The notes below the pieces were generated by a model. The model was not told the origin of the DNA, did no database searches, and saw only the letters and a program-made list of their open reading frames with translations. The position numbers and the translations under genes were made by a program. A DNA stretch of 38,170 bases from contig OUQQ01000076.1 of the NCBI GenBank assembly GCA_900404475.1, positions 9,570-47,739 of the forward strand, read 5' to 3'. Source of the DNA: Spongospora subterranea (Eukaryota; Endomyxa; Phytomyxea; Plasmodiophorida; Plasmodiophoridae). Positions within the stretch are counted from its first letter, which is position 1. Every line of letters starts with the position of its first letter. Of this stretch, positions 1 to 10,709 are shown piece by piece.

Positions 1-2061
1 AAAAAAAAACAATGTCACGTGCTTGTTCAAGAAGTTTTTCGTATAAATCGTGAATGTGCGACGCAATCATTGGATCGTTGCCTAATTGAGCAGGATACTT
101 GTGCAGAACCTAATCAACAAAATATGGATCAGAGAAACAACAACAAAATCAGAAACAAATTAGAAAATCTGAGACATGAGAACTTCAAAAAAACACGTTT
201 GTTCCCTCAAAAGGCAAAAACCCTGCTTGAAAACGCATGGTCACTAAAGGAAGAAAAACCAGGTGATAGCTAGATATCAAAATAGAAAAGCAATACTTGT
301 TCGAATGACTTCAAAGACCGCTTTTTATGCGCATTGGCAACAGCCAAAAGAGCCTCGACCTCAATCCCAGCAAATTTCACTCCAGCTTTACCGTGCACTA
401 TTGAATGCCTGAATGAAATCAGAGCAAGCTATCGAAAAGGAGAACCACGTACACGTCACCGGTCTCATTGGACATAATCTTACAAAGAAGCATGTACTTC
501 AGAACAATAACGCTATTACGTAGGTCGTTCACAGTGCAGTAGGACTCGAACGATTCGTAAAAATACGAAAATCTGGAGAAAACTGCTAAGTTATTTTTCG
601 TGAAAGCAGTAAATATTGACATAGGCAATGAAAACAAGCCGAATATAATCAGACGTGGCACAGCGCATATGGCAAGAAAATGAGTTCAATTACGCAGTTT
701 TGAAATCCTTCTCTTCCGAGCAAAGGATCCCAGCTTGCCGGTCAATTTCGGCTTGCAGTGCCGGAGGGCAATAGATGGCGTTGGAAGACGCTCGCGCTGA
801 TGTCAGCGCAGCCTTGGCCTTGGGCAGATTTTCCAAAGCATGATGGATACGGCTTTCAACCAATTGGATCTCAACAAGCAGTAGTTTGTCGTCCATTTTT
901 TTTACCTGCGACAAACATGTAAGGCACAGAGAAATGCCGAAAACGCAACAGTTGTATCTTAGAAAATTTTGAATAAAAATATACCGATTACTAGGCATTA
1001 CCGTGATATTAAATGCATCCTGTGGAAAAAAAATTGGTAACAATGGAAATTGACACATATTGGCAGCTAACGGCTAGTCAAACATTTTCCGTGGGCAGAA
1101 AAAACAAACCTCTCCGATAAGCGAATCGATGATGGCCAAAGCGTCTTTGTACCGCTTGAGAATCAAATAATATGAAGCAAGACGCGATTCCAGTCGTTGA
1201 CGCAACATTGTTCGTTTTTCAGACTTGCACCAGTTGATGGCTTCGGTACAGATCTGCGTCAGCACAGCGGTGAGGACAAATTAAATAGAAATGACGATGC
1301 AAGACCATTGCAACTGTATGAAGAGGCAACTTAAATAAAATCACTATGAAAAACAGGTTACCTCAGATTGAAGGAAGACGCAATTAGGAATCTCGCCAAT
1401 ATAATCGATGATTTTACGAACTACATGATAAATGAATGAATACTTGACTACACAAAATTGAAGACGAAAAACCTACCGATTTTAGCGGTTTTGGCTTTGG
1501 TAATAGAATCGAAAAAGTCGCGTAGTTCAAATATTAGATGGCGGAGCTCTTTAGCGGCAGATGTCTTTACCAAACATTCACAAAGACGATAAATAGAGGC
1601 TTCACGAACTTTGATATCTTCTGTGGACATTTCGCCTGCTAAAGAACTCATGGGAACGAATTTTACTGCCGTTAAACAGATGAAGAACCCAAATAGGTCA
1701 CCAATTTGTTCGGGAAAACTGAAGATTGAAAATTTTAAAAATGAACGCCATGCTACCGGAGCGATATTGAAAAACGAGCTGTCAATCGAATCTGGCAAGC
1801 AACACATCTCGAAAACTACCAAAATGCAAGACAGAAAACTTGAGTGTGCACCATGTAAACTAACAGTATTCGCAATAAACAATGTGTAAAAATTTTTGCT
1901 AAATGTGAGAGTTTACGAGTAAAAATCAGCGTGCGAAACTTAGAGATTGCTGCATTCGGATCGGTCACCATTTGGGCAACACCGTCCTCGTATATCGTGT
2001 TATCCTCTATGTTGTTATCGCCATCGACGTCCATCAAATCACCGTCTCGGTCAACAGTCAT
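1..2061 (-). CDS. RPN6: 26S proteasome lid subunit Rpn6/PSMD11 (3' end beyond window)
   Basis: Rpn6 is the TPR/PCI scaffold subunit of the 19S lid that clamps the regulatory particle to the core. Eight exons on the minus strand fit: 2061-1917, 1635-1477, 1420-1362, 1253-1110, 905-694, 572-460, 397-297 and 109-1, with splice phases that agree throughout. Family-typical segments are [55 protein letters not shown] and [13 protein letters not shown]. The start is the ATG at 2061, followed by an acidic D/N/E-rich N-terminus. The seventh exon joins through a GGTGAC donor that shortens one loop by about five residues against the human protein; an alternative donor a few bases on breaks frame. The C-terminal PCI domain lies left of the window. 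The family call is certain; exact splice sites of exons 1 and 6 are slightly less so. Confidence 0.93.
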
Positions 2062-2172
2062 TTTAAGATGAATTGCAACTAAAGATGATAGAATCCCGGT
2101 GCCCAATAATACAATCGCACCAGATACAGAGCAACTGGTGTGGAAATACACTTTCAAGGCTGCGCCACGCCT

Positions 2173-2471
2173 CTAAACCGAGCCCTGACTTGTGAGTTGT
2201 GATGGACATGTTGGAAGGGCACGGAATTTTCCAGCATTGCTCACAGCGTTTCTAAAACATTTTCGAAAACTAATAATTCCACAGCAGTAGCAGCGTTCGT
2301 CAAGGAAGTACAGCAAACTCCTATCAAACAGAAAAAGTTGTATGAACTGCAACACTAGTCTAGAAGATGGTCTTTGAGCCATGTCACCTTCAACGGGTCA
2401 CACGAAGCGATCACATCATCAATGAATAAATTTCTAGCAGTCTGAAACCCATATTCCGCCAGGTATTTGTG
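2173..2471 (-). CDS. 3' exons of an unrecognised gene
   Basis: Two minus-strand exons, 2471-2356 and 2269-2173, join in phase. They encode a run beginning HKYLAEYGFQTARNLF, continuing through CDPLKVTWLKDHLLD and ending LTSQGSV before the TAG. The acceptor before 2471 is a good CTGAAATCAG. Upstream, around 2570-2490, another coding-like stretch (NLGRHHVLHGYLKHESFHR) lies in the same frame but is separated by an in-frame TGA, so the 5' part is unresolved. The YLxxYGFxTA pattern recalls LisH-type helical motifs, but I do not claim membership. It sits about 110 bp upstream of Rpn6 on the same strand. The alternatives are a real gene with missed 5' exons or a decaying copy. Confidence 0.35.
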
Positions 2472-2901
2472 CTGATTTCAGCGATGAAAGCTTTCATGCT
2501 TCAGATATCCATGCAAGACATGATGCCTTCCCAGATTGTCCATCAACCACGAGATGGTTGCATTGATCAGGTGAGACTACCTTGAAGGGCCGAGGAGGTC
2601 AGCATTCGAGACCTGAAGTTTACTTGTGTAGTATAACAACAAATCCGGCTTCTGTTTTGCATGCCATGAAGTCAATGATTAAGCTGATCGAGATCCACAA
2701 TATTTGCCGCTGTTAGGCAACTCAAAGAACAGGTCTTCTGGGGCCATTAAAAGGGAGAACCGGGCGAACACATGGATTTCATATATATGTATTTCAAACA
2801 GTGCAAAAAAAAAGAAGGGGATATCAACTGTGTTGCCCACTACTGGCTGATGGTACGAATTGACTCTGAACAAAGGGTAGACGTTGATGAACCTGACTGG
2901 G

Positions 2902-3303
2902 TTATTTGCCAAGTTGATCGAGTTGCTCCCTGGCGAACGACACGAACCGGACTCGGTTCATGGCCTGGATCGACTCGATCTGCGGCAACCTGGACATGGG
3001 CACTCCCAACATAGTCAATGCATTGCGCACGTCGTCGTCGGCAATCTGTCCACGCTGTAACGGGTCCATGAGTCCGAATACAGCCGACAAGTCGTCGTCA
3101 CTGTAAAAGTCCACGTTGCGAAGGCCGCCGCCGCGCTCTCGCAGCTTCTCCAGCTGTTCGATCAGAAACTGCTTCGGGTCGGCAGGATGATGGAATACCA
3201 GCGAAGCGCATAGCTTTTCGAATAACGGAGCAATTTGGTGCCTGTCAAAATAAGCAGCGACCTCACCCGCCTGACTTTGACCAGAGCCGGCGACACCCTG
3301 CAT
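2902..3303 (-). CDS. EFCAB10-like protein with RIIa/DPY30-type docking domain
   Basis: This is a single-exon ORF of 133 aa. The start chosen is the ATG at 3303; the frame opens earlier only through non-ATG codons. Residues about 15-50 (AAYFDRHQIAPLFEKLCASL, then FHHPADPKQFLIEQLEKL) form a two-helix RIIa/DPY30-like dimerisation-docking unit. An EF-hand-like region follows (SDDDLSAVFGLMDPLQRGQI, then DDDVRNALTMLGV). This order and length match metazoan EFCAB10, a small protein linked to ciliary axonemes. The calcium loop is poorly conserved, so calcium binding is doubtful. With the STPG2-like gene at 25739-27427 it points to a flagellated life stage. The nearest same-strand neighbour is the unresolved gene ending at 2173. 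Confidence 0.7.
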   Translation of the reverse strand: MQGVAGSGQSQAGEVAAYFDRHQIAPLFEKLCASLVFHHPADPKQFLIEQLEKLRERGGGLRNVDFYSDDDLSAVFGLMDPLQRGQIADDDVRNALTMLGVPMSRLPQIESIQAMNRVRFVSFAREQLDQLGK

Positions 3304-4739
3304 CCCAATAGATTCCAATCAACACGATCAAGATCGAAATTTGGTACCAATTTATGGATGCTGCGACCAACTGTTACCGTTTAGGAGTATGAATTATGAA
3401 ATAGCTGTATACTGCATCGGTTGCGTTGTTTTGATTGATTCACTCCGATCCTGACAGTCCAACGTTCCCTGAGAAAGCCACATTCTTAATCAGTGGCGAC
3501 ATGCTGTGATGGCTCAATATATGGAAACTGCTACAAATTAAACGAATATCAAGACGGTTTATAGAAAAAGAACAGAACCTTCTCCTTATGCGTCATCTAT
3601 CTGAGTTACTCTTCGGATTGCCCATGACGCTTGTCGCATGTGGGCCCATCTTCAAATGCATGCGACAATCACTCAATGCCGTCGTTTTTTCGCTGAAACC
3701 CGATTTTTTCTCTCTAGGAAATATGACAAAACTGGTTTCAAAACAAAATGTTTTTGGGCTCTCTTTTATTCTGCACTTCATTTAATGCAATGCAGGGTCA
3801 AGATTCATTTATTCTAACAGAGTAAAAATTCAGAAGTCGATTATTTTGCCACCATAATGTCAATCACTAACAATCAATGGAATGTTTCTGAAATGTAGCT
3901 TATGTAAGTACAATGTGAATTCGCAATTTCGTCCAAACAGTCCACATCAGTCGCTGTGTGGCATCATCTGACGATTTGACTCGTCTATCACAGCATTTGA
4001 AGTTCGATGTATCGATAAATTCAAAAACTTGCTTTTAGTTGCTGAGATTGTACGGGTCCTTTCTACGGTTCAAGCACAAAAAATATAAACGGAGTCGTGC
4101 TTTTTCGGCTGACCCGAAATGTTTTACCTTTTTAATAATCAACTACCGGAGAGATGTTCTGTGATTGCATCCATGGCCATTGCGCAAAGAAGAAAAAAGC
4201 TAGGAAGCATCTGTGGCGCGCGAACATCGCATGACATGTTGTACTCAAAACACGAGAAACGACAGGGTTTTAAATCAATGGCTCAAATCGCTTCAGTGTT
4301 GATGAACTTCATCTGTATGGATCGCAATATTGATCCACAGATTCTAAATACCTGTAAAGTCGGTCACGCTCTGTTCATAATCCTAACCCCGGTCCCAAAC
4401 CAAGGAACTGTGTTGGTCCGAGATGATTATTTGGGTTCAGGAACGGGAACAGGGTGAATATTGCTCCAGGGATTTGATTTTTACACCTACTGTTTGAACA
4501 AATTGACGGTGAATTGATTTGTTTGATATGAAATGGCAATTTTCGTTATGTGAATTCGCCCTCAGATTTTCTGACAGTATTGGTTTTCTATACCGGATGA
4601 CTGGCACCAAAACAGGGGATACTCGTTGAAAGATGTTCAAAAATCAATGAAATTTTGTTGAAAAGTGCAACTGTGGTTTGAGTAGTTTGTGGTCCTTTGA
4701 TAATCAACGGCTATTTATACATGAATCCAAAGTGGTTCT
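3304..4739. other. Gap without a convincing gene
   Basis: I see no conserved domain here. The longest ORF (4119-4457, plus, 112 aa) has no family signature. Its codon use looks no better than the overlapping minus-strand frame, so I do not call it. It could hold 5' exons of the plus-strand gene that follows. Confidence 0.4.
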
Positions 4740-5100
4740 CATCATCGTGTACAAGATCATGGTTATATCGCAATCCGTTCAGGTCAACAGTGTTCTTGAA
4801 TGAAGTTCCTAGTTGTTTATTGGACTATCTGTAGGATCTGCCCCAGTTTCTAACACTTGAGGATTTTCATATCGCGTTCAAAGGAATGTGTAATTTCTCA
4901 ACGCCCAAGCGTGAAGAGGCTTACTTTCCGAGCCAAACCCGCAACGATTCGGCGGCGATGTTGTAAATCACCGGTCGCAGTTACACTACTGTTCAATCAA
5001 TTGATAGGTCGACGGTTCATTCGCCATAATTACCTACGATATACGGTGCGCGCTGTAGCTCAACTAGAATATGAGCGGTCGACATTCGATGCGCATTAGT
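4740..5100 (+). CDS. Probable upstream exons of the glutaredoxin-like gene
   Basis: A coding-like segment, 4833 to about 4949, reads DLPQFLTLEDFHIAFKGMC and continues FSTPKREEAYFPSQTRNDSAAML before a stop. It is preceded by a good acceptor (CTATCTGTAG). A 52-nt GT..AG intron (4781-4832) would join it to an open stretch ending MVISQSVQ. LTLEDFHIAF resembles the start of an EF-hand-like helix, but no calcium loop is visible. I could not find a splice that joins this exon cleanly to the open frame starting at 5101, so assignment to the downstream gene rests on strand and position. Confidence 0.3.
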
Positions 5101-5809
5101 CGCCTTCTTCAGGTTCACTCTCCGCCATTGGTCAATGGATTTGGTCGCACATTCTGGGTGGCGATAATTCGGGAGCCACTGACACTCGATCTGTGGATGG
5201 CCATTGTTCTTCGTTCAAAATGTTCGAGATGTTTAGTCCGTCGTCGGCGGATCTGATGCAGCCAGTTCGCGTCGATTCCAATGCGGAAGCTCCTCTTGAG
5301 CGGTCCGACTCGGAACAGTTTCATTGGGATCGCAATTTGGCAGCAATCGCCAACATCAGCCATTTTCTTCATTCCTACAAGCTCGTTGTGTTTCACGAGG
5401 GACACCATCTCGAGTTTGGAAAGGTGACAGAAATTGAGTTTGCTCGCTTTTGAGAAGTCCGCCTAACTCAAAGACGTGAAGATTTGCCAGATCCTAAAAG
5501 AGGCTGGGGCTTCGTGCGACTGTAAAATCATTGATCTTGCCAAGCGCCACGATCGCCTTGACCTTGGCAAAAACCTGTCGAAATACGCGTCAGACACAAA
5601 GGTGTACGTTTTCATTGATACGTAAGACGTGTCGTGTTATGTCGCCCGTTCGAAAAGCAGAATTCTGATTATGATGGTTGTAAAGGATGTATATCGGCGG
5701 AATGGCTGAGTTCGAAGATTTACATAAGCAGGGCAAGCTGACTAATTTGCTGAATCAGGGTATGGACCCCGAATTTATGGAGCGCCAAGCGACGTTGTCG
5801 TATATATAA
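5101..5809 (+). CDS. Glutaredoxin-fold protein lacking the active-site cysteine
   Basis: Three exons fit: 5101-5423, 5482-5621 and 5686-5809, with introns of 58 nt (CTAAC branch site at 5463) and 64 nt. The first in-frame ATG is at 5220 (155 aa from there), but the frame is open and protein-like back to an acceptor at 5100, so the true start may lie upstream. The last 100 residues follow the glutaredoxin order: strand KLVVFHEG, helix ICQILKEAG, strand CKIIDL, then KVYVFID, MYIGGMAEF and the helix LHKQGKLTNLL. The IGG and LHKQGKL elements are typical of monothiol glutaredoxins and GRXCR-like proteins. Where CPYC or CGFS is expected after the first strand, the sequence is HHLEF. Redox catalysis is therefore unlikely; a structural or binding role is an inference. 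Confidence 0.55.
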
Positions 5810-6658
5810 TCATATTCCTTTGCAAAGGCTGGTTCTCTCGAAATTAGCCGCATGTAATCATAAATTATACAAATTCCCCATTATTTCCATCTCGGTTTAA
5901 GTCAAATATTCTTCTAATAAATTAGGCTCTGCAAAGTGACACGTACAACTGTAAAGGAAACTTTTCCGTTCATGTTCCGGCTGATGTGTTGCGCGACCAA
6001 GCCGCTCGTAATGGTCGGGATGTTGGATTGGGCAACGAGATTGGTTAAGACTGTGGGGTTCATTTCTTTTAGACGATTCATTTTCAAAAAACCATTTTCT
6101 TCTAACGCTCCAATTCTGATGTCGATGTCTCGCAAACCGTCACACAAATTCCTCTGCTCTGAGCAACTCAGTTTCGCCGTCACTCTGGTTCACTCTGGTT
6201 CGAGTTTTTCTCATTTGTTCCCATTTGTTTTTCGTTTCGTTGATCCTTGGGATAATCGCCTAGTGAGTTGACAGCCGTCAAAGACGTTCTGAAGGCACAA
6301 TGGGCCTTAATACATGATTTTATTCTCAGTTAGTAGTTGAAATTCGTCACTCTTATCCGTTGCTTGTTGAAGTCGATTAGAATTCTTGTTGTGGACATCG
6401 GGCGAAATTGGTTATCTTCTTCACCAACAACACGTTCCCAATATCTCTCTGGGATAAGCTTTGATTTCGAGGTCGAGATTTGTCTAGCTCATTTGCCATG
6501 CCAGTGAACCGGTCGACATTCCACCATTACCCCAATCTTGGCAATAAATCAACAAGCTTAAGATTGATTTGAAAAATGTGTATCAGGCGACAAACATAAC
6601 GATGCCGTTTAAAAGTCATTTTCATAGACCTGTTTATTGTTTCTCTCCGGTTTGGTTA
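5810..6658. other. Gap with one unassigned minus-strand ORF
   Basis: A minus-strand open frame at 5914-6183 is fairly protein-like (CDGLRDIDIRIGALEENGF, then LVAQSNIPTITSGLVAQHIS). It lacks a good ATG and a recognisable domain. A short direct repeat (two copies of tctggttcac/tctggttcga) lies at 6184-6203. It could be part of the decayed coding region to the right, but no splice joins it convincingly. Confidence 0.3.
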
Positions 6659-8790
6659 GGGTGATTCGCTGTTGGTTTCACTCGCTGCTTCCATAACTCT
6701 GTCAGGAGTGATTTGTATTAGTCGTTCAATATCTGCCAATTTTAAATCGGGATCACTATCCATTTCTGAGTTTTCCGCCTCTCATTGGCTTTCTGGTATT
6801 TCTGACGTCCTACCTTGAAACCCTCAGAAATTTCGGCTGGTTCAGCGCGTTCGTTGTTCATCAATAGTGCCAAATGACCTCATTTTGTCGTTGGCGAAGG
6901 GGGGTTTCGCTAAGTTTGTGTCCGACACTTCCCAAACAAACACTATAACAACCTCATGTATTAGCGGCTCGCTCCAGTTTTCCGCCAATATATCTGGTGA
7001 GTTTACATGATGAATTGGCCGCTTCATACTTTGAATGTGAGTTTTCGATAACAAACTGAAATACTATCCCAAAACAGTCCTTTAAGTTCCATTTTTGTGA
7101 TCTACGAAGACTTTATGTGCTTGAAGAGCGTTGTTTGGAAGAGGCAATTGTGATTCTCTCCACACTCGACTCGTCACGCTAACCACTGAAAGGTCTTTCG
7201 ATCGATTGATCACATAGAGGGTTTGCGAGCGAACCCATCTCGAGAGCTCCTGAATTTCTGATATATTGGTAGAGATTTGAGGATTCCGATGCCACTTAGG
7301 AACCGGGATCCCGGAGGATGTTCTCTTTTTAACGAAAAGTTTTTTGAAATGGCTGCATATTTGGGTCTAATTTCTTAATGCGTCATGAAAAGGAGAATGT
7401 ATTCCAGACCCGTTGATCTACTGCCACTTGATCTTTTGATCAACTTTTCACTCTTTTGAACTACCAAGCATGGTATAGTATCTATATCTCGATTGAATCC
7501 GCCTTGCCTGCATCATCATCTTTTGAGTTGAACGTAATGCCGACGTCGACAACGAGGTGATGGCGTTCCCATCGATGGACAGTGCGTCACCAATATATTA
7601 ACCAAATTTTGGCGCCAAAGGCACACCTACAAAATAGACCATTGATCCTGAAACTTAAGCAGTATCTGACTCTCGTTGTCGCCTTTTGAAATTCCCTTGA
7701 CAGATGGTTTGACGCAATCATCTGCAATTGCAAAGCGCACAAAGTATGTGTAAAAACAAAGTTGAACCGTAAGCCGGGATGTTGAAAACTGAATTTGCAT
7801 TCGAACTGATGAATCTGAACACTATGCTAAAAGGAAGTGCATTCATGCAAATGCTAGTAGGACTTTTGAAAATGATCAATACAACACATACACAGTCTTT
7901 ATCACAGGAATAACGCAACTCATTTATAAGATGATTATCAAAATATTGAGCAATTGAGCATTCACATTGAAAGAAAATTTATACAAAACAGATCAACATT
8001 CATAATAAACAATCAAAGTACAGTAAAGAGAATTAAAACATGCTGCATAGGTTGAATTAACCGGGTAAACATAAATAATTCATATGAAATTATAACAGAA
8101 ATCAGCAGACAATGCATTAGATGATATTTCGAACTGGGCGATTTGAAATTTATGAGGCAATTCGAATCAAATCATGATCGAATCGATAATATTAGCGTGA
8201 TTGATTGAAATGTATGCAGCCAAAGCATTCATTCATATCAATGTTGAAAGTATTCACAAACTTTCAGTGACGAAGGTACTGTACCAGTAAAGGAGGATGA
8301 TGGACATCGACCATTATGATGGCCGACAGTCGTTCCACAAAATAATGAAAAATGTGGGACTCGATAAAGTCATCATAATACAAGCCATATCGGCAAGGGA
8401 GGTTTGACAGCGGCATCCATCGATGGTGATAAGAACCCGTGAATGGGTCCGAGTTTGTTAGGGCAATCTTCGGTTCGACCCGTATATCCCCGAACCACAT
8501 ATCGGATACAGTAAACGGTCAATCGATCGAAACGCGCTGGTTTTCCCCAACGCTCAGATGGGGAATAACCCAAACGATCCAACAAAATATTGCCGCTGGT
8601 TCCAATTGATTCTCCAATCCATCACGTTCCCAACAATGTATAGCGGTTGACAATATAATGACCGATTCGTGTCTGCTGAAATCTCTCGATCCTCGAAATT
8701 TTCGATTAATGCATCTACTGAGACACCTTGCCCGTTTCGATGTTTTACGTGTATAGCTGGAAAGGTGCTTCTTGTTCTGCATTGTTTTAC
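6659..8790 (-). pseudogene. Unidentified or decayed multi-exon gene
   Basis: Several minus-strand segments look coding but begin without ATG. About 8770-8560 contains VKHRNGQGVSVDALIENFED and SLYCQPLYIVGNVMDW. 8264-8517 contains MWFGDIRVEPKIAL. About 7700-7630 contains NESQILLKFQDQWS. About 7590-7480 contains DALSIDGNAITSLSTSALRS. About 7360-7100 contains SGIPVPKWHRNPQISTN and SVTSRVWRESQLPLP. 7040-6990, 6949-6865 and 6790-6659 follow, the last ending ASETNSESP and TAA. The 3' part splices cleanly (ALQAHKVF to FVIENSHSK to CCYSVCLGS). The 5' part has an in-frame TAG and a one-base frame change near 7590. I do not recognise the family. Either this is a gene with uncertain splicing or an old element. 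Confidence 0.35.
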
Positions 8791-9218
8791 TAACTAGTCG
8801 CGATTTTTTTTTAGCTTTTATCGGTTAGAAAGGCGGGTTTTCAAGAATGAGGGAACTGTGATCGAAGAGAGAATTCCCGAAGGTTGATGTGCTTGAATTG
8901 CTATTCGGGAAAAGAAGCTTTAAAGCTTCAATCAGCCTGACTCAAATTTCTGGTGGAAAAACGTCGCCGGCATTAATAATACAGTTCGAATGACCCGTGA
9001 GAATGGATTTGGTAATCCAAATGCGATGGCAGATCTACTGTTCGTATCTGGTTGATCAAGGAATTTAGCAGAAAATCGTCTTACAGTACTAAAAAGTTCT
9101 AATGCGCTTCAGAAGTAACAAGAAAAAAAATGGTATATTTATTCGAAATGAGACGATGAATAGTTAATGATATCGTCATGTTTTAATAATGTGTTTGATG
9201 ACGCGAATTGGGTAGACA
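8791..9218. other. Gap holding the H2B 3' flank
   Basis: No gene is visible. The histone gene transcribed leftwards has an AATAAA polyadenylation signal on the minus strand (tttatt at 9138-9143). I see no canonical animal-type histone 3' stem-loop between the stop codon and that site, so the mRNA is probably polyadenylated, as in fungi and plants. Confidence 0.45.
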
Positions 9219-9587
9219 CTAGGCACTGGATTGAGTGTACTTGGTGACGGCCTTGGTACCTTCAGATACGGCGTGTTTGGCTAATTCACCAGGAAGAATC
9301 AGACGAACGGCGGTCTGGATCTCACGAGACGACAAGGTGGACTTGCTGTTGTAGCGAGCAAGTCGGCCAGCCTCGGCAGCCACACGCTCGAAAATATCGT
9401 TGATGAACGAGTTCATAATAGACATGGCGCGCTTGGAAATACCAGTGTCGGGGTGCACCTGCTTCAAAACCTTGTAAATATAGGTAGAGTAAGACTCCAC
9501 ACGCTTCTGTTTACGCTTGCCACCCTTAGACGGCTGCTTGGCAGTCTTGCCGGCAGGCTTGGTGCTTGGTGCTTTCTTAGGAGGCAT
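9219..9587 (-). CDS. Histone H2B
   Basis: This is an intronless ORF of 122 aa, the usual H2B length. The N-terminal tail is Lys-rich ([20 protein letters not shown]). The histone fold follows with [60 protein letters not shown] and the C-terminal helix [11 protein letters not shown] containing the lysine that is usually ubiquitinated. H2B pairs with H2A in the nucleosome. The start at 9587 gives the conserved MPPK tail; the frame runs further upstream only through non-ATG codons. No H2A, H3 or H4 gene is adjacent in the window, so this copy is solitary. Base composition is more GC-rich than its flanks, as expected for a highly expressed gene. Confidence 0.98.
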   Translation of the reverse strand: MPPKKAPSTKPAGKTAKQPSKGGKRKQKRVESYSTYIYKVLKQVHPDTGISKRAMSIMNSFINDIFERVAAEAGRLARYNSKSTLSSREIQTAVRLILPGELAKHAVSEGTKAVTKYTQSSA

Positions 9588-9720
9588 TATGAAACGATGA
9601 ACGAATGTGAAGGCAAATAAGGTTATGAGCTGATGGGGAAACTTGACGAGCGTGAACTCAAACAATGCGACCCGTCGTTTACTAACCGCGCGACTGGACA
9701 ACTGCCACTTGTCCACTTGT

Positions 9721-9764
9721 GTATAAACCTGCGAGGGTTGGCGCGCAGCGAGGGGTGGCGCGCA
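9721..9764 (-). promoter_or_regulatory. H2B promoter elements: TATA-like box and two E2F-like sites
   Basis: Upstream of H2B, read on its own strand, a TTTATAC TATA-like element lies at 9721-9727. Two GGCGCGCA motifs (plus strand) lie at 9740-9747 and 9757-9764, 17 bp apart. GGCGCGC/GCGCGCC fits the E2F/MBF class of S-phase sites used at histone and replication genes. The TATA-like box is about 135 bp before the ATG, leaving room for a leader. Binding is inferred from sequence only. Confidence 0.45.
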
Positions 9765-10017
9765 ACTGACCGCCGGCACCGCAGCGATATCAGATCAATA
9801 TGCACCAATCAGTTACTTGCCTTGATACAGCAGGCAATTATATTCACTTGAGTGTACTAGATCAGAGTTGGTGGCACTTTGATGGTGCTTGTGTACACTC
9901 CCAACGCCATGTACAGTACAATAAACTCTTGGTTGCTGGGCTCAGTCAGCATACAGTCTCAGCACTGATTCACGATACGTACACACGGGATTTTGCGTAA
10001 AATTGGGTTGCTACGGT

Positions 10018-10050
10018 GTGCACACCCCGTGCACACCCCGTGCACACCGG
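10018..10050. repeat. Tandem 11-bp repeat, unit gtgcacacccc
   Basis: The unit gtgcacacccc occurs at 10018-10028 and 10029-10039, followed by a partial third copy (gtgcacacc) at 10040-10048. Each unit contains the palindrome GTGCAC. The array lies in the 511-bp gap between H2B and the small ORF starting at 10099, about 50 bp before that ATG. It could be a cluster of transcription-factor sites or a short minisatellite. Confidence 0.7.
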
Positions 10051-10098
10051 TCTGAATTCATAAAACTCGGGAGTATTATTGCAAACCGGTTTGTTGAA

Positions 10099-10412
10099 AT
10101 GTCATTTGCCCCCGACGATCTCGACAGGATTCTGCCTCCCATCCACCATGAAAACCTCAAGTTCACTTAATGGATATCAATTGAATTTTGGGGATTTCTT
10201 CAATCACATCAACCTGATCGTAAACCTTCAGGCAAACAGCGCTTAGCCGGGTACGAACCTTGCTGAATACGTAATTCCTCAAAGGAGTCGCCCTCGATTG
10301 GTCCTAGCGTAACCTCTTTGGATTTTTTTTTTTGAAACGCACGTTCAGGATACTGGATGATCCCGGCCGGAAATTTTGGGGTTTTACACTCAGCTGCGCA
10401 ATGGGAAACTAG
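10099..10412 (+). CDS. Tiny three-exon ORF, unknown function
   Basis: Exons 10099-10160, 10232-10270 and 10349-10412 join in phase to a 54-aa product beginning MSFAPDDLDRILPPIHHENL and ending GFTLSCAMGN. Both introns (71 and 78 nt) have GT..AG ends, CAG acceptors and plausible pyrimidine tracts. The middle (SRVRTLLNTILDDPGRKFWG) loosely resembles the start of a PUB-type helical domain, but it is too short to assign. The model rests on splice-phase agreement rather than homology; extra 3' exons are possible if an alternative donor is used near 10393. Confidence 0.35.
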
Positions 10413-10709
10413 CGACTTTACGGTTCTGTTGACAGGCTACCGGGGCCAGAAAGTAATATGCAGAACGATAGCAACTTATACACCCGAAACATTTCCACAT
10501 ACGTTTGGCTACATTTAAATCTTATCGCGGCCTTATGACGATTGGAATATGACTTCATAATTCCGACTGCCAAACGGCGTTTTCTGGGCCATTTCACGGC
10601 AAAAGGATTGTTTTGACCTAAAGTCAAAAAAACTCTGCCTTTAAACCAAAAACTGCAATAGCATTATGTGCTGCAAGACAATGTCGATTAACTCTATATT
10701 CATGTAATG

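Noticed and set aside
4119..4457. Plus-strand 112-codon frame
   Set aside because: It has no domain, no splice context and no codon bias beyond the overlapping minus frame.
9100..9218. Histone 3' stem-loop
   Set aside because: No stem-loop of the animal type is visible after the H2B stop; an AATAAA signal is present instead.
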